Assembly: GCA_031264605.1 (NCBI GenBank)
Contig: JAISDQ010000216.1
Location: forward strand, 1 to 6,707
Length of the DNA: 6,707 nucleotides
Origin: Synergistaceae bacterium
GTDB lineage: Bacteria > Synergistota > Synergistia > Synergistales > Synergistaceae
Direction: 5' to 3'
Shown here: piece after piece, positions 5,225 through 6,707 of the stretch
How the letters are laid out: each line of letters starts with the position of its first letter
How positions within the stretch are numbered: position 1 is the stretch's first letter
Notes under the pieces: model-generated
Seen by the model: the letters and a program-made list of their open reading frames with translations, nothing else
The model's database searches: none
What the model was told of the DNA's origin: nothing
Program-made: the position numbers and the translations under genes

Positions 5225-5281
5225 ATGTCATACAAAGCGTTATTCATTGGCATTAATAAGCACATCGAGGAGAAAAATTAA
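5225..5281 (+). CDS. 18-codon ORF overlapping the hsdM start; caspase-like N-terminus remnant or leader peptide
   Basis: ATG 5225 is preceded by a strong ribosome binding site (AAGGGAG, five bases away). It encodes MSYKALFIGINKHIEEKN and ends with TAA at 5279-5281, sharing its last A with the hsdM ATG (TAATG), an arrangement typical of translational coupling. K-A-L-F-I-G-I-N-K resembles the first beta-strand of caspase-fold (peptidase C14) proteins, which commonly begin with KALLIGINxY. One reading is that a deletion joined the first codons of a caspase-like gene to hsdM; another is a short leader peptide whose likeness is accidental. Nothing caspase-like follows in any frame before hsdM. No promoter lies between it and hsdM, so it must be transcribed with it. 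Confidence 0.45.
   Translation: MSYKALFIGINKHIEEKN
5267..5272 (+). promoter_or_regulatory. Ribosome binding site of hsdM
   Basis: GAGGAG lies eight bases before ATG 5281. It sits inside the mini-ORF, so hsdM can be translated both independently and by ribosomes terminating at 5281. Confidence 0.7.
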
Positions 5282-6707
5282 TGACCAACGAACAGTTAAA
5301 GGAATTGAAAAACAAGCTTTGGGAGGGCGCGGACCAGTTCCGCGCGAATTCGGGCCTCAAATCCGCCGAGTACGCGACGCCGATTTTGGGCCTCATCTTC
5401 CTTCGTTTTGCCGAGAGCAAATACGCCAGCTATGAAGCGGAGATAAACGCGGAGTACGAGAAAAACAAGGGAACCCGCGCCGAGCGGCCGATCAATGAAA
5501 TCGCAGTCGAACGCTGCGGTTTTTATCTGCCGCCGGAGGCGAAATTTGATTATCTGCTGAATCTGCCGGAGTCAGAGGACTTGGCGAAGGCGACCAAAGA
5601 AGCGATGGAACTTATCGAGCGATATACATCCGAACTCGCCGGTACGCTGCCGAAAGACGTTTATTACAGCGTGAACAGCGAGGACGACCCGCTCGTTTTG
5701 GCGAAGCTGTTCAAAGTTTTCAAGGACATACCGACCAGCGTGAGCCTCGACATATTCGGTGAGATTTACGAATATTTTCTCGGCGCGTTCGCGCTATCAG
5801 AAGGTCAGGGCGGCGGCGAATTTTTTACGCCCTCGACGGTCGTCCGCTACATGGTGGAAGTCCTCGCCCCCACGGATGGAAAAATTCTCGACCCGGCCTG
5901 CGGAAGCGGCGGCATGTTCGTCCAGACGGCTCATTATATAGAACGTCACAGCAAAAAAGGGCGCGACATAAACCTTCGCGCTTACGGCGTCGAAAAAACC
6001 GGCGCGACTGTGAAGCTAGCCAAGATGAACCTCGCGCTGAACAACGTGCGGGGCAGCATTATCGAGGCGAATTCTTACTACCGGGATCCTTTCTACAGTT
6101 ACGGCGCGTTCGATTACGTGATGGCGAATCCGCCCTTCAACGTGGACGAGGTGGAACTCGACCAAGTGATAAATCAGCCGCGTTTCAACAAATACGGCGT
6201 CCCCCGCAACAAGACGAAGAAATCCAAAAAGGACGCTAAGGAGACTGTGCCGAACGCGAACTATCTCTGGATAAACCTTTTTGCCTCATCGCTCTCCGAA
6301 CGCGGGCGCGCGGCGCTCGTCATGGCGAACTCCGCGTCCGACGCGGGGCACAGTGAGAAGGATATTCGCGTCAAACTGATCGAAAGCGGCGTCATCAGCC
6401 AGATGGTGACGCTCCCGACAAATATGTTCACCAGCGTCACGCTCCCCGCTACGCTGTGGTTTTTCGACAACGCCCGCGAACGCAAGGACGAAATCCTGTT
6501 TATCGACGCGAGGGATATTTTTACACAGATCGACCGCGCCCATAGAAAATTTTCCGATGAGCAGATAAAAAATCTTGCCGTGATCACTAGGCTTTACAAA
6601 GGGAAGACCAAGGAATTCCACGCGCTCGTCGAAGAATATGAACGCGAAAAATCCCGCTCCGACAATCCCGGTTACTGGCAGGAAAATATCGACTGGCTTG
6701 TTTCGCG
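5281..6707 (+). CDS. hsdM: Type I restriction-modification system DNA methyltransferase subunit HsdM (3' end outside window)
   Basis: Adenine-N6 methyltransferase subunit that works with HsdS (specificity) and HsdR (restriction/translocase). The frame is open for 475 codons with no stop. The N-terminal HsdM_N helical domain is recognisable from LWEGADQFRANSGLKSAEY (13-31) and ILGLIFLRFAE (35-45). The catalytic domain begins near FFTPSTVVRYMV (181-192). The SAM-binding motif I is DPACGSGGMF (204-213) and the N6-adenine catalytic motif IV is NPPF (283-286). LPTNMFTSVTLPATLWF (378-394) is a further family block. All key residues are intact, so it should be functional. The ATG has GAGGAG eight bases upstream and overlaps the stop of an 18-codon ORF. 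Full-length relatives are roughly 480-540 residues, so little is missing. hsdS and hsdR are expected to the right, outside the window. Base composition is intermediate between the sugar operon and the ATPase gene. Confidence 0.96.
   Translation, partial: MTNEQLKELKNKLWEGADQFRANSGLKSAEYATPILGLIFLRFAESKYASYEAEINAEYEKNKGTRAERPINEIAVERCGFYLPPEAKFDYLLNLPESEDLAKATKEAMELIERYTSELAGTLPKDVYYSVNSEDDPLVLAKLFKVFKDIPTSVSLDIFGEIYEYFLGAFALSEGQGGGEFFTPSTVVRYMVEVLAPTDGKILDPACGSGGMFVQTAHYIERHSKKGRDINLRAYGVEKTGATVKLAKMNLALNNVRGSIIEANSYYRDPFYSYGAFDYVMANPPFNVDEVELDQVINQPRFNKYGVPRNKTKKSKKDAKETVPNANYLWINLFASSLSERGRAALVMANSASDAGHSEKDIRVKLIESGVISQMVTLPTNMFTSVTLPATLWFFDNARERKDEILFIDARDIFTQIDRAHRKFSDEQIKNLAVITRLYKGKTKEFHALVEEYEREKSRSDNPGYWQENIDWLVS

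Noticed and set aside
6261..6621. Two minus-strand open frames of about 110 codons opposite hsdM
   Set aside because: They are antisense shadows of the conserved methyltransferase frame and have no recognisable product.
1..6707. CRISPR array, tRNA, rRNA, insertion-sequence ends or transposase
   Set aside because: No regularly spaced repeats, tRNA-like cloverleaf, transposase motif or terminal repeats flanking a gene were found by eye.

Overview
The window suggests a GC-rich anaerobic or host-associated bacterium. Metabolic genes are very GC-rich by eye (one 60-base sample, 1261-1320, is 45/60 G+C) and end-to-end packing is tight. A gut lineage such as Synergistota or a high-GC clostridial group would fit, but this is a guess: nothing here is diagnostic of a phylum.

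Region 1 (1 to about 3290, minus strand) is a sugar-catabolic operon read right to left. A probable promoter (TTGACA at 3282-3277) is followed by a class II aldolase/pentulose-phosphate 4-epimerase (3124-2471). Next, joined by an ATGA overlap, is a UlaE-type L-xylulose/L-ribulose-5-phosphate 3-epimerase (2474-1623). Then comes an FGGY sugar kinase (1580 to 126 as it stands), then the first 21 codons of a second FGGY kinase (65 to beyond the window edge). Together they look like a route pentulose -> pentulose-5-phosphate -> 3-epimerisation -> 4-epimerisation -> D-xylulose-5-phosphate and the pentose phosphate pathway. L-xylulose or a close relative is the most natural substrate. The first kinase carries an apparent one-base deletion near position 198-200. 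The proper C-terminus is still readable in the -1 frame to a stop at 81-79, directly at the ribosome binding site of the second kinase.

Region 2 (about 3290-3648) is an AT-richer gap without a convincing gene. It holds small inverted repeats, phased direct repeats and a short open stretch that may be a gene relic.

Region 3 (3649-4851, minus) is one orphan AAA ATPase of the DUF4143 type. It has P-loop, Walker B, winged-helix-like and D...ExK nuclease-like segments, and its composition is less GC-rich than the sugar operon. It has its own promoter region with a striking 11-bp perfect inverted repeat and a tandem 8-mer.

Region 4 (about 5130 to the end, plus) is the start of a type I restriction-modification locus: hsdM (5281 to past the edge) with its methyltransferase motifs intact. 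It is preceded by an 18-codon ORF with a strong ribosome binding site, whose stop overlaps the hsdM start (TAATG). The mini-protein resembles the first strand of a caspase-fold (peptidase C14) protein. hsdS and hsdR would be expected beyond the right edge. The window therefore spans the border between a metabolic operon and what looks like an accessory or defence segment.
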